From UMGS1590 sp900552455 (GTDB lineage: Bacteria; Bacillota; Peptococcia; Peptococcales; Peptococcaceae), in NCBI GenBank assembly GCA_963931105.1, contig OZ007004.1:1798001-1862000 (forward strand): a stretch of DNA of 64,000 bases, written 5' to 3'. The first letter of the stretch is position 1. Each line of letters begins with the position of its first letter. The notes under the pieces are model-generated. The model was given only the letters and a program-made list of their open reading frames with translations. It was not told where the DNA came from and ran no database searches. Positions 43,014 to 50,176 of this stretch are shown here, piece by piece. The position numbers were made by a program, and so were the translations under genes.

Positions 43014-43931
43014 ATGCGCTTGGAATATTTTGAATACCTTGCGACGCTGAGCCGTCATGCGTCGATGAGCGCGGCGAGTCGAGAGCTTCATGTGACGCCG
43101 CAGGCGCTGAGCGTGGCGATCGGGCGGCTGGAGCGGGAGCTGGGTGTGAAGCTGGTGCTCACGGACAATCAGGGCACGCGGCTGAATGAAAACGGACGTT
43201 ATCTGGTGGCGAAGACGCAGATGTTTTTTGACGCCATCGCGGAAGTGCGCGCGCAATCGCAAGCGGCAGAGGGACCATGCGCGGTGCGGGTGCTGGCAGA
43301 TAAGGCGATCAAGGAAGATTTCGCGGCGGAGCTGGTGCGGCGTCTGGACGAAGCGGCGCAGCCGCTTGCGCTCGCGCTTGATTATTGCGATCTGGCAGAA
43401 GTGAAGACGCGTTTTCTGGCGGGAAATTATGATCTTGCGATCTGCTATCGTGATCAGGTCGGCGGCGTGCCGGTGCATGTGACGGAGCCTGGGCTGATTT
43501 TTGAAGCGTTCTGGCGTTCGCCGATCTATGTGGTGATGAGCGCGCAGCATCCCCTGGCGGCGAAAGGCAGCGCAACGCTTGCGGAGATCGCCGAAAGCGG
43601 CGTTCCGCTGGTGGTCGATGCTTATGGCATGGGATTCGTCGATGTGCTGCGAATGTTTGCGCCGCAGATGACAATCGTGCGCGAGGACAATCTCATCGCT
43701 GTGCAGAAGCAGGTGAAGAACAATCTCGGCGTGGCGCTGGATTATATTTCGTTTGATGGGCTGGTCGTGCGTGGAAAACCGGAAGGCTGTGTAGCATTTC
43801 CACTGTCTGACGATATTGCTGGCGATCTCGGTTATCTGCTGCGCGAAGATGCGCTGCCATCTCGCGGCACGCGGGTGTTCCTTGATTATCTGCTGAATGT
43901 GATCGCACAGCCGAGCGGTGTGCAGCGATAG
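43014..43931 (+). CDS. LysR-family transcriptional regulator
   Basis: A 305-residue regulator. The N-terminal winged HTH (YLATLSRHASMSAASRELHVTPQALSVAIGRLERELGVKLV) is classic LysR. The remainder is a type 2 periplasmic-binding-like effector domain. It stands upstream of and in line with the MFS gene rather than divergent. AAAGGAGG is present 6 bases from the ATG. It likely regulates the transporter or alcohol dehydrogenase nearby; the effector is unknown. Confidence 0.9.
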   Translation: MRLEYFEYLATLSRHASMSAASRELHVTPQALSVAIGRLERELGVKLVLTDNQGTRLNENGRYLVAKTQMFFDAIAEVRAQSQAAEGPCAVRVLADKAIKEDFAAELVRRLDEAAQPLALALDYCDLAEVKTRFLAGNYDLAICYRDQVGGVPVHVTEPGLIFEAFWRSPIYVVMSAQHPLAAKGSATLAEIAESGVPLVVDAYGMGFVDVLRMFAPQMTIVREDNLIAVQKQVKNNLGVALDYISFDGLVVRGKPEGCVAFPLSDDIAGDLGYLLREDALPSRGTRVFLDYLLNVIAQPSGVQR

Positions 43932-44057
43932 CATAGAATCGTTGTAATGTTTTGTTACAGCGCTTTGTGGTGGCAGCAAATTAACGATTGTTTACAATGA
44001 TGACGGAAATGTGGAAAATAGTGGTGTTGACAGATTCCATAGAACAAGGAGGAGCTT
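43932..44057 (+). promoter_or_regulatory. Spacer with two palindromes, possible LysR operator region
   Basis: TGTAA-N7-TTACA lies at 43943-43959 and ATTGT-TT-ACAAT at 43987-43998, between the LysR gene and the MFS gene. The first has the T-N11-A spacing class of LysR sites. No clear promoter could be fixed. Confidence 0.35.
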
Positions 44058-45203
44058 ATGGCAAAGACAACACTGCAGCTTGAAAAAACGCAGCGACGGC
44101 TGGGGCTGAAAGGGATGATCGCGTTCATCATCCTCATGGATGCGTTTATTCCGCTGTCGAATGATCTCTATCTGCCGGCGATGCCGACGATGGGAGAGCA
44201 TCTGGGCACGACGGACGCACTTGTGCAGCTGACGATCACGATCTTTTTCTTTTCCTACGCGATCGGCATGCTCGTCTGGGGACCGCTTTCAGATAAGTAC
44301 GGGCGCAAGCGGCCGTTGATCGCTGGCTTTTTGCTCTACTCGGCAGCGACGGCGCTCTCATTTGCGATGGTCAAGGATTGCTTTTCTGGTAAAACGCGGG
44401 AGACGGTGCTCGCGTTGGTGCAGACGATCTCTGGCTTTGGCCCGATCCTGGCGCCGGTGATCGGCTCCTGGATCTTGCTTGTTGCAGAATGGCGGGAAAT
44501 GTTTCTGCTGCTTTTGCTCATTGGCTTGGTTGGCATTGCGCTGACGCTTTTCTACGACGAGTCGCTGCCTGCTGAGGAGCGGTTGTCGGGCAGCGCTTTT
44601 CAGAGCTTTCGGGAGATCGGCGTTGTCATGAAAAAACGGAGCTTTGTCTGGATCGTGCTCGTCTACTCGATCATCCTCATTCCGTTTTACGCCTACATCA
44701 ATATGTCGTCGTATATTTTCGTCGATTTCTTTGGCGAGAGCGAGCAGGTCTACAGCTATTACTATGCAGCGATCTGTCTGCTTTCAATGATCGGGCCGTA
44801 TCTCTATATCCGCTTCATGAGCGCCATGGATAAAAATCTGCTGAGCTATTTTTGCTTTGCAGCCTGCGTGCTTGCCGGTGCAGGTGTTGTGGTCTGTGGG
44901 ACAAGCGCTCCAGTCGTTTTCAGTTTTCTGATGTTTATTTTTTACATCGCCACAAATATTCTGCGCCCGTTTTCGACCAATCTCATCCTCGAACAGCAGC
45001 GGCACGATGTTGGTACTGCGTCGTCTGTGATGAACATGAGCTACAATCTTTTTGGATGCCTGGGCATGCTCCTGGCTTCGCTGCCGTTTCCAAATCTTGT
45101 GATCGCCATCGGGGTGATGCTGACGATCTGCTCGCTGGCAGCTCTTGTCGGCTGGTGGGGATTGATCCATTCAAAAAATGAGATCAGAGGACTATATCGC
45201 TGA
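44058..45203 (+). CDS. MFS transporter, Bcr/CflA drug-efflux type, with a probable missing helix
   Basis: A 381-residue membrane transporter. FIPLSNDLYLPAMP in helix 1 and WGPLSDKYGRKRPL between helices 2 and 3 are typical of Bcr/CflA drug:H+ antiporters. LVQTISGFGPILAPVIGSWI is the helix 5 antiporter motif. Between helix 3 (FLLYSAATALSFA) and MVKDCFSGK, family members have about 28 more residues forming helix 4. Here they seem to be deleted in frame near 44350, which would upset the topology. GGAGG precedes the ATG by 6 bases. Confidence 0.8.
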   Translation: MAKTTLQLEKTQRRLGLKGMIAFIILMDAFIPLSNDLYLPAMPTMGEHLGTTDALVQLTITIFFFSYAIGMLVWGPLSDKYGRKRPLIAGFLLYSAATALSFAMVKDCFSGKTRETVLALVQTISGFGPILAPVIGSWILLVAEWREMFLLLLLIGLVGIALTLFYDESLPAEERLSGSAFQSFREIGVVMKKRSFVWIVLVYSIILIPFYAYINMSSYIFVDFFGESEQVYSYYYAAICLLSMIGPYLYIRFMSAMDKNLLSYFCFAACVLAGAGVVVCGTSAPVVFSFLMFIFYIATNILRPFSTNLILEQQRHDVGTASSVMNMSYNLFGCLGMLLASLPFPNLVIAIGVMLTICSLAALVGWWGLIHSKNEIRGLYR

Positions 45204-45208
45204 TCTGG

Positions 45209-45240
45209 CAGCCATCCGCACTCGCCGGATGGCTGTTTTT
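45209..45240 (+). terminator. Terminator after the MFS gene
   Basis: CAGCCATCCG pairs with CCGGATGGCTG around CACTCG, followed by TTTTT. An extended -10 (TGCTATAAT, 45243-45251) for the next gene follows at once. Confidence 0.85.
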
Positions 45241-45285
45241 CGTGCTATAATAGAATCAGCTCACAACGAAGGAAGGATGATTTCC

Positions 45286-46440
45286 ATGGCTCATTTATTC
45301 AGAACGCCACAGTACAGTTTCATCGGCGCGGATGCGCTGGCAGATGCGGCGACGGTTTTTCCGCGGCTCGGTAAAAAAGCGCTGATCATCACCGGCCAGT
45401 CGATGATCCGGCAGGGACACGTCGCCACGCTTGAAGCGCTGCTCGATCGAGAGGGCGTTGGTCACGCGCGTTTCTCCGAGATCACTGGCGAACCGACGGA
45501 CACGATGATCGACGCTGGGCTGGCGGTTTATCAGCAGGAGGAGTGCGATTTCGCCATCGGTTTCGGCGGCGGCAGCGCGCTGGATGCGGCGAAGGCCATC
45601 GCTGTCTGCGCGCAGACAGGGGAAAAGATCACAGCGTTCCGCGGCCGCGCGATCGATGGTTCCGTTGCGCCGGTTGTCTGCATCCCATCCACAGCCGGTA
45701 CAGGCTCGGAAGCAACGAAGTTCACCGTCATCACTGATACCGCAGCTGATGAAAAGCTCTTGATCGGTGGCGATGGATTGATGCCGACACTGGCAATCGT
45801 CGATTCTCAGTTTTCGCTGGAGATGCCGCAGAGCGTCACCGTGGCCACAGGCATGGATGCGCTCACTCACGCCATCGAAGCCTATGCTTCGCGCAAAGCC
45901 TATGCGGAGAGCGATCTCTTTTGTCTCGCAGCGGTGAAGCGCATTTTCGCCAATCTGCCGCGCGTCTACGCCGACGGCAGCGACGCTCAGGCACGCAGCG
46001 AGATGGCGCTCGCTGCTTACGAAGCAGGTGTTGGTATCGCCAATTCTTCTGTCACCGTTGTGCACGGGCTGAGTCGCCCGATCGGCGCGCTCTTCCATGT
46101 TGCCCACGGCATTTCCAACGCCATGCTGCTTGCGAAAACGCTGGCCTACATTGCCGACGGCGCCCTCGATCGTTTTGCATCGCTTGGTCGTGCCATCGGC
46201 GTGGCAACAGACGCCGACATCGACGCGGTGGCAACGGAAAAATTCCTGGCTGCTGTCGATGCGCTCTGTGCGACATGCAAGGTGCCGACCCTCGCGGAAT
46301 ATGGCATCGATCGCGACGCGTTTTTTGCGCGCATGGACAAGATGGCCACCGATGCCCTCGCCAGCGGCAGTCCGGCGAACACGCGAAAGACGCTCGACAA
46401 AGATGACCTCCTGCGGATTTACGAAAGCCTCTGGGATTGA
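45286..46440 (+). CDS. Iron-containing alcohol dehydrogenase
   Basis: A 384-residue family III (Fe-ADH) enzyme. FAIGFGGGSALDAAKAIA and STAGTGSEATKFTVIT form the NAD site. The metal ligands are spread over DALTHAIEAYAS and the histidines of VVHGLSRPIGALFHVAHGISNAML. The substrate could be an aldehyde or alcohol such as butanol or 1,3-propanediol; the sequence does not decide. The ATG at 45286 is chosen because the upstream ATG at 45277 touches the ribosome site GGAAGG. Confidence 0.9.
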   Translation: MAHLFRTPQYSFIGADALADAATVFPRLGKKALIITGQSMIRQGHVATLEALLDREGVGHARFSEITGEPTDTMIDAGLAVYQQEECDFAIGFGGGSALDAAKAIAVCAQTGEKITAFRGRAIDGSVAPVVCIPSTAGTGSEATKFTVITDTAADEKLLIGGDGLMPTLAIVDSQFSLEMPQSVTVATGMDALTHAIEAYASRKAYAESDLFCLAAVKRIFANLPRVYADGSDAQARSEMALAAYEAGVGIANSSVTVVHGLSRPIGALFHVAHGISNAMLLAKTLAYIADGALDRFASLGRAIGVATDADIDAVATEKFLAAVDALCATCKVPTLAEYGIDRDAFFARMDKMATDALASGSPANTRKTLDKDDLLRIYESLWD

Positions 46441-46473
46441 CGACGAAGCGTTTGAAATTTCATCATTATTTTC

Positions 46474-46507
46474 AGTCGGTCTGTTTGCCCGCAGACCGGC
46501 TATTTTT
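46474..46507 (+). terminator. Terminator after the alcohol dehydrogenase
   Basis: AGTCGGTCTG pairs with CAGACCGGCT, followed by ATTTTT. Confidence 0.85.
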
Positions 46508-46602
46508 AATGTCAATATTTGATGAGATTTAACGATTACCCCTCGAAAAATCAATTGCGTTAGTATATAATGGTTATGATTCCTGTCATTAGAGAGGATA
46601 CT

Positions 46603-47571
46603 ATGAAACTCAATAATTTTATCAAACAACTGAAAGCAATACCCCTGGCGCAGAGGGTGGCTCTCGGGCTGATGTTGGTGAGCATTTTTGTCGTCACGTT
46701 TAACAGCGTCTACAGCATGATCAACCAACAGCTCATCAAGACGATGACCGTTGGCGCAGAGGTCACCGATGTGGTCTACAGCGACTATGGCTTCATCCAG
46801 GCTGAAGAATCGCTGATCACGCCTAAGACATCTGGCACTGTGGAGCTGGCTGTCGACGAAGGGACACGTGCACCGAAAAACCACGAGATCTTTTCGGTCA
46901 CGACAACAAATGACAACGGAGAAAGCAAAACAGAACCTTATTATGCGCCGATCTCCGGGGTGGTGAGCTATCACATTGATGGCTACGAAAACATGTCGGA
47001 CATTGACGAGATCAAAGATCTGGATTTTCGCGGCATTTATGAAGATACATTCACAGAAGGCGGAGAGACAAACGCAGACAAGGATGCGGTCGCTGGTGAA
47101 GTTTACGCCAAAGTGATCGACAATCTCAAAAGAGCCTACATTTATATGTCCTGCACAACGGAAGACAATTCCTTTTTCGATGAAGAAGGGGACACCTTCC
47201 GCATCCGTTTTCCAGAATTAAATGAACAGACGACAGGAACCGTCGAAGAGATCACAAGTCAGGGGGACGGCAGGATCTTTTGCAAGATCGCGCTGGGCCC
47301 TGTGAGTGAAACATTTTTGACAAACCGGGTGGTCCAGGCGGAGCTCTACGAAGTACAAACGGCAACCCTCGATCTGTCCAAGGATTCCCTTGTGTACAGC
47401 GATGGTGAAGCCGGTGTCTACATCGTATCCGGCGGAATCGTCTCCTGGCAGGCTGTGAAAGTGCTCGACGAGAGCGCTGGTCGCGTGGAATGTGAAACCC
47501 TGCCGGAGGGCACAGTCATCGTGCTGACGCCAAACCGTGTGGAGCCTGGGGATGTTGTGAAAGGATCGTAA
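46603..47571 (+). CDS. HlyD-like membrane-anchored protein of the ylm cluster
   Basis: A 322-residue protein with one N-terminal membrane helix (VALGLMLVSIFVVTFNSVYSMI). A beta-rich extracytoplasmic part follows that resembles efflux adaptor (HlyD/lipoyl-like) domains, with SGTVELAVDEGTRAPKNHEI as the first half and a closing GTVIVLTPNRVEPGDVV. In Clostridia such a gene commonly precedes ylmE-sepF, as it does here with 6 bases between, so a role in division or envelope is likely. AGAGAGG lies before the ATG. Confidence 0.75.
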   Translation: MKLNNFIKQLKAIPLAQRVALGLMLVSIFVVTFNSVYSMINQQLIKTMTVGAEVTDVVYSDYGFIQAEESLITPKTSGTVELAVDEGTRAPKNHEIFSVTTTNDNGESKTEPYYAPISGVVSYHIDGYENMSDIDEIKDLDFRGIYEDTFTEGGETNADKDAVAGEVYAKVIDNLKRAYIYMSCTTEDNSFFDEEGDTFRIRFPELNEQTTGTVEEITSQGDGRIFCKIALGPVSETFLTNRVVQAELYEVQTATLDLSKDSLVYSDGEAGVYIVSGGIVSWQAVKVLDESAGRVECETLPEGTVIVLTPNRVEPGDVVKGS

Positions 47572-47577
47572 TGTAAA

Positions 47578-48273
47578 ATGTCAATTGCAGAAAATCTTGA
47601 AACCATCCATGAACATATTGAAAACGACTGCAGATCGCGTCATGCGGACAACGGTCCCGTGAAGCTCGTTGCGGTGAGCAAATACCACACCGTCGATGAG
47701 ATCAAAGAAGCCTACAGAGATGGGCAGCGTGCGTTCGGCGAAAACCGCGTGCAGGAACTTTTGCCAAAGATCGACGCGCTGGCCGAAGCTGGTGACAGCG
47801 ATATTGAATGGCATCTGATTGGCCATCTGCAGAAAAACAAAGTGCGCCAGGTCGTCGGCAAGGTGGCACTGATCCAGTCGGTGGACAGCATCGGCCTGCT
47901 CCAGGAGATCGAGAAACGCGCCGCGCAGCACGATTGCGACGTGGACATTCTCCTGCAGGTGAACGTCGCCGGCGAAGAGCAGAAATCCGGCATCGCTTAT
48001 GAGGACATCGATGCGTTTGTGGCAGAGATGCCAAACATGCCGCACGTTTTCCTGAAAGGGCTGATGTTCATCGCGCCAAATCTCGAAAACAAAGACGATC
48101 TGCGACCATATTTTAAGAAAATGAACGACAAGTTCAATGAGCTCAAAACAAAAAATATCGACCATGTTGAGATGCAGTGGCTTTCCATGGGGATGAGCGG
48201 TGACTATGATGTGGCCGTGTCGGAAGGCGCCAACATGGTGCGTATAGGCAGTGCAGTGTTTAACACAAAATAA
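47578..48273 (+). CDS. ylmE: YggS/YlmE-family PLP-binding protein
   Basis: A 231-residue single-domain TIM-barrel PLP protein involved in PLP homeostasis. LVAVSKYHTVDEI has the PLP lysine. FGENRVQELLPK, WHLIGHLQKNKV, QVNVAGEEQKSGI and LSMGMSGDYDVAV are all family blocks. It lies between an HlyD-like gene and sepF. Confidence 0.95.
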   Translation: MSIAENLETIHEHIENDCRSRHADNGPVKLVAVSKYHTVDEIKEAYRDGQRAFGENRVQELLPKIDALAEAGDSDIEWHLIGHLQKNKVRQVVGKVALIQSVDSIGLLQEIEKRAAQHDCDVDILLQVNVAGEEQKSGIAYEDIDAFVAEMPNMPHVFLKGLMFIAPNLENKDDLRPYFKKMNDKFNELKTKNIDHVEMQWLSMGMSGDYDVAVSEGANMVRIGSAVFNTK

Positions 48274-48287
48274 TTTGGAGGTAAAAC

Positions 48288-48818
48288 ATGGGGATCAAAG
48301 ATACATTGATGAACTCTTTGGGATTTCAGGATCAAAACGAAGAAGAATATCAGTACGAAGATGACTACGGCTACGAGGAACAGGATTATGTAGAAGAACA
48401 GCCGGCAAAGCAGCAGAAAGCTTTCTCCGGGCTGGGCTTCCGTTCCTCTGCAAGCGAGACAACGAGCGACGATTATCACACCGGCAGCGGTATGCGCATC
48501 GTGCTCTTGCAGCCAAGCCGTTTTGAAGAAGCGCAGAACATCGCCAGCTATCTCTTAGACAACAAAGTCGTTGTGTTCGATCTGCAGGAATGCGACGTTG
48601 ATACCGCGATCAACATTGTCAACTTCGTCAGCGGGGCGATCTATGCCCTCAACGGCTCCATCCAGAAGATCAACGACCGCGGCGCCATTTTTGTGGCTGT
48701 ACCGCCAAGCGTTTCGATGGACAACGAGCTGCGCGTCGGTCTTGGCGAGGACGACTACGGCCTGAACATTGCTGACTGGGTCAACCGCACCCACTCCAAA
48801 GCTGAATTCCAAGGCTAA
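48288..48818 (+). CDS. sepF: Cell division protein SepF
   Basis: A 176-residue FtsZ-binding membrane anchor. The N-terminal amphipathic helix (MGIKDTLMNSLGF) should bind membrane. An acidic Tyr/Glu-rich linker (EEYQYEDDYGYEEQDYVEEQ) follows. The C-terminal SepF fold has VVFDLQECDVDTAINIVNFV and GAIYALNGSIQKINDRGAIF. GGAGG precedes the ATG. Confidence 0.95.
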   Translation: MGIKDTLMNSLGFQDQNEEEYQYEDDYGYEEQDYVEEQPAKQQKAFSGLGFRSSASETTSDDYHTGSGMRIVLLQPSRFEEAQNIASYLLDNKVVVFDLQECDVDTAINIVNFVSGAIYALNGSIQKINDRGAIFVAVPPSVSMDNELRVGLGEDDYGLNIADWVNRTHSKAEFQG

Positions 48819-48830
48819 GGAGGGCGATTG

Positions 48831-49121
48831 ATGTTAAGTGCTGGGCTGGTTTATACGCTCTACCGCGCCGTACGTCTTGCCTTTAATCTGTATATTTTCA
48901 TTCTTTTCGTGCGCATTTTGCTGACGTGGACAAGCATCAGTCCCTACAACAGCAAGATCGCCCGTTTCCTCAGCGACCTCACCGATCCATTTCTTGCGAA
49001 GATTGAGCAGTATATGCCGCAGGCGCTCCTGGCACCGCTGAATTTTTCGCCGATCGTGGCGTTTCTGATCCTGAGTGTGGCAGAGAGCATCATCCTGCGC
49101 CTGCTCTTGCTGTTGATGTAG
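48831..49121 (+). CDS. ylmG: YggT/YlmG-family membrane protein
   Basis: A 96-residue protein with two membrane helices. FVRILLTWTSISPYNSKIARFLSDLTDPFL contains the family signature between them. It is implicated in envelope organisation near the division site. The ATG at 48831 follows AAGGAGGGCG. A TTG at 48828 is also in frame but less likely. Confidence 0.9.
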   Translation: MLSAGLVYTLYRAVRLAFNLYIFILFVRILLTWTSISPYNSKIARFLSDLTDPFLAKIEQYMPQALLAPLNFSPIVAFLILSVAESIILRLLLLLM

Positions 49122-49131
49122 GGCGCGCGCG

Positions 49132-49872
49132 ATGCTGACATTTGAAAAACAACTGGCAGATTGGATCCGTCAGACGACCGTAGAATGGCGGGATGTGCTG
49201 ACGGATTTTATGCCTCGCGAACAGCTCATGGCGGAGCTCGATACGCTGCGCCACGCTGGCGTGCGCTTTTTGATCGACGGCGGCTATGACGACGCCGAAC
49301 GCGTGCGACTGTTCATGACCATGTTCGACGAAGAGCCAACGCGCAAGGATCTTGCGATCAGCGTCATCGCTTTTCGCGGACAGATGAAATTCACCAGCTT
49401 TTCCCATCGCGATTGTCTCGGGGCGCTCATGGCGCTTGGCTTTGAGCGGCGCTGCATCGGTGATATCATCGTGCGCGAGGATGGCTTCGATGTGCTCACC
49501 AATTCGGAGATCGACGATTTTCTCCTGATGAGCGACGTTTCCATTCGTCGCGTGCCGATGAAGGCGAAAAAGATTGCCCTGGAAAACTGGCAGGCGCCAG
49601 AGCGCACGCTCAAAATGCTCTCCGTGCTCGTCGCGCAGACACGGCTAGATGCCGTCATTGCAAAAGTGTTTAATCTGTCGCGCAGCCAGGCCGTGGAACT
49701 GATCCGCGCAGGACTCGTGCAGATCGATCATCAGGTCGTGACGAACGCCAGTCGGCAGTGCGACGCCGGACAGATTATCACCGTGCGCGGCAAGGGCAAA
49801 TTTGTCGTCGATGCCGTCGAAGGAATGAGCAAGAAAGGCAAGATCAAGCTCTCTATCGGCAAATATGTCTAG
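49132..49872 (+). CDS. ylmH: YlmH-family S4-domain RNA-binding protein
   Basis: A 246-residue protein. The N-terminal part has DGGYDDAERVR and FTSFSHRDCLGALMALGFERRCIGDIIV. The C-terminal S4 domain (RLDAVIAKVFNLSRSQAVELIRAGLVQIDHQVV) binds RNA. YlmH has been linked to the handling of stalled 50S-peptidyl-tRNA, a job related to rqcH at 20-21.8 kb. It is followed directly by the ileS promoter; the divIVA gene often found here is absent. Confidence 0.92.
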   Translation: MLTFEKQLADWIRQTTVEWRDVLTDFMPREQLMAELDTLRHAGVRFLIDGGYDDAERVRLFMTMFDEEPTRKDLAISVIAFRGQMKFTSFSHRDCLGALMALGFERRCIGDIIVREDGFDVLTNSEIDDFLLMSDVSIRRVPMKAKKIALENWQAPERTLKMLSVLVAQTRLDAVIAKVFNLSRSQAVELIRAGLVQIDHQVVTNASRQCDAGQIITVRGKGKFVVDAVEGMSKKGKIKLSIGKYV

Positions 49873-49878
49873 GAGCGC

Positions 49879-49907
49879 TTGACAAAAAATGGCGTTTTGA
49901 TTAGAAT
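49879..49907 (+). promoter_or_regulatory. Predicted promoter of ileS
   Basis: TTGACA (49879-49884), 17-base spacer, TAGAAT (49902-49907). Confidence 0.75.
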
Positions 49908-49913
49908 TTATGT

Positions 49914-50157
49914 ACAAAGAACAAAGAGGCTGTGAACGGAACCGTTAGCAGGGCCTTGTTTTCTAGCGAGTCCATGTTGGTGGAAGATGGATAAGACAAG
50001 CTGCTATGTATCATCCGTGAGCCGCGACCTGAACCAGAGTAAGGAAGCCGACCGATCCGCGTTAAGGATCGCTTGAGTGTCTGCCGGGCAAACTGCGCAG
50101 ATATGAGGGTGGTACCGCGATTCAAACTCGTCCCTTGGAGGGATGAGTTTTTTTATT
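49914..50157 (+). promoter_or_regulatory. T-box leader (isoleucine) of ileS
   Basis: The T-box sequence GAGGGTGGTACCGCGA is at 50105-50120. The terminator AACTCGTCCCT / AGGGATGAGTT with a long T run follows (50125-50157). In Stem I the segment GCTATGTATCATCCGTGAG contains ATC (50010-50012), an isoleucine codon, as the likely specifier. The gene downstream confirms the amino acid. Confidence 0.92.
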
Positions 50158-50176
50158 TTATGTAAGAGGTGAAAAC

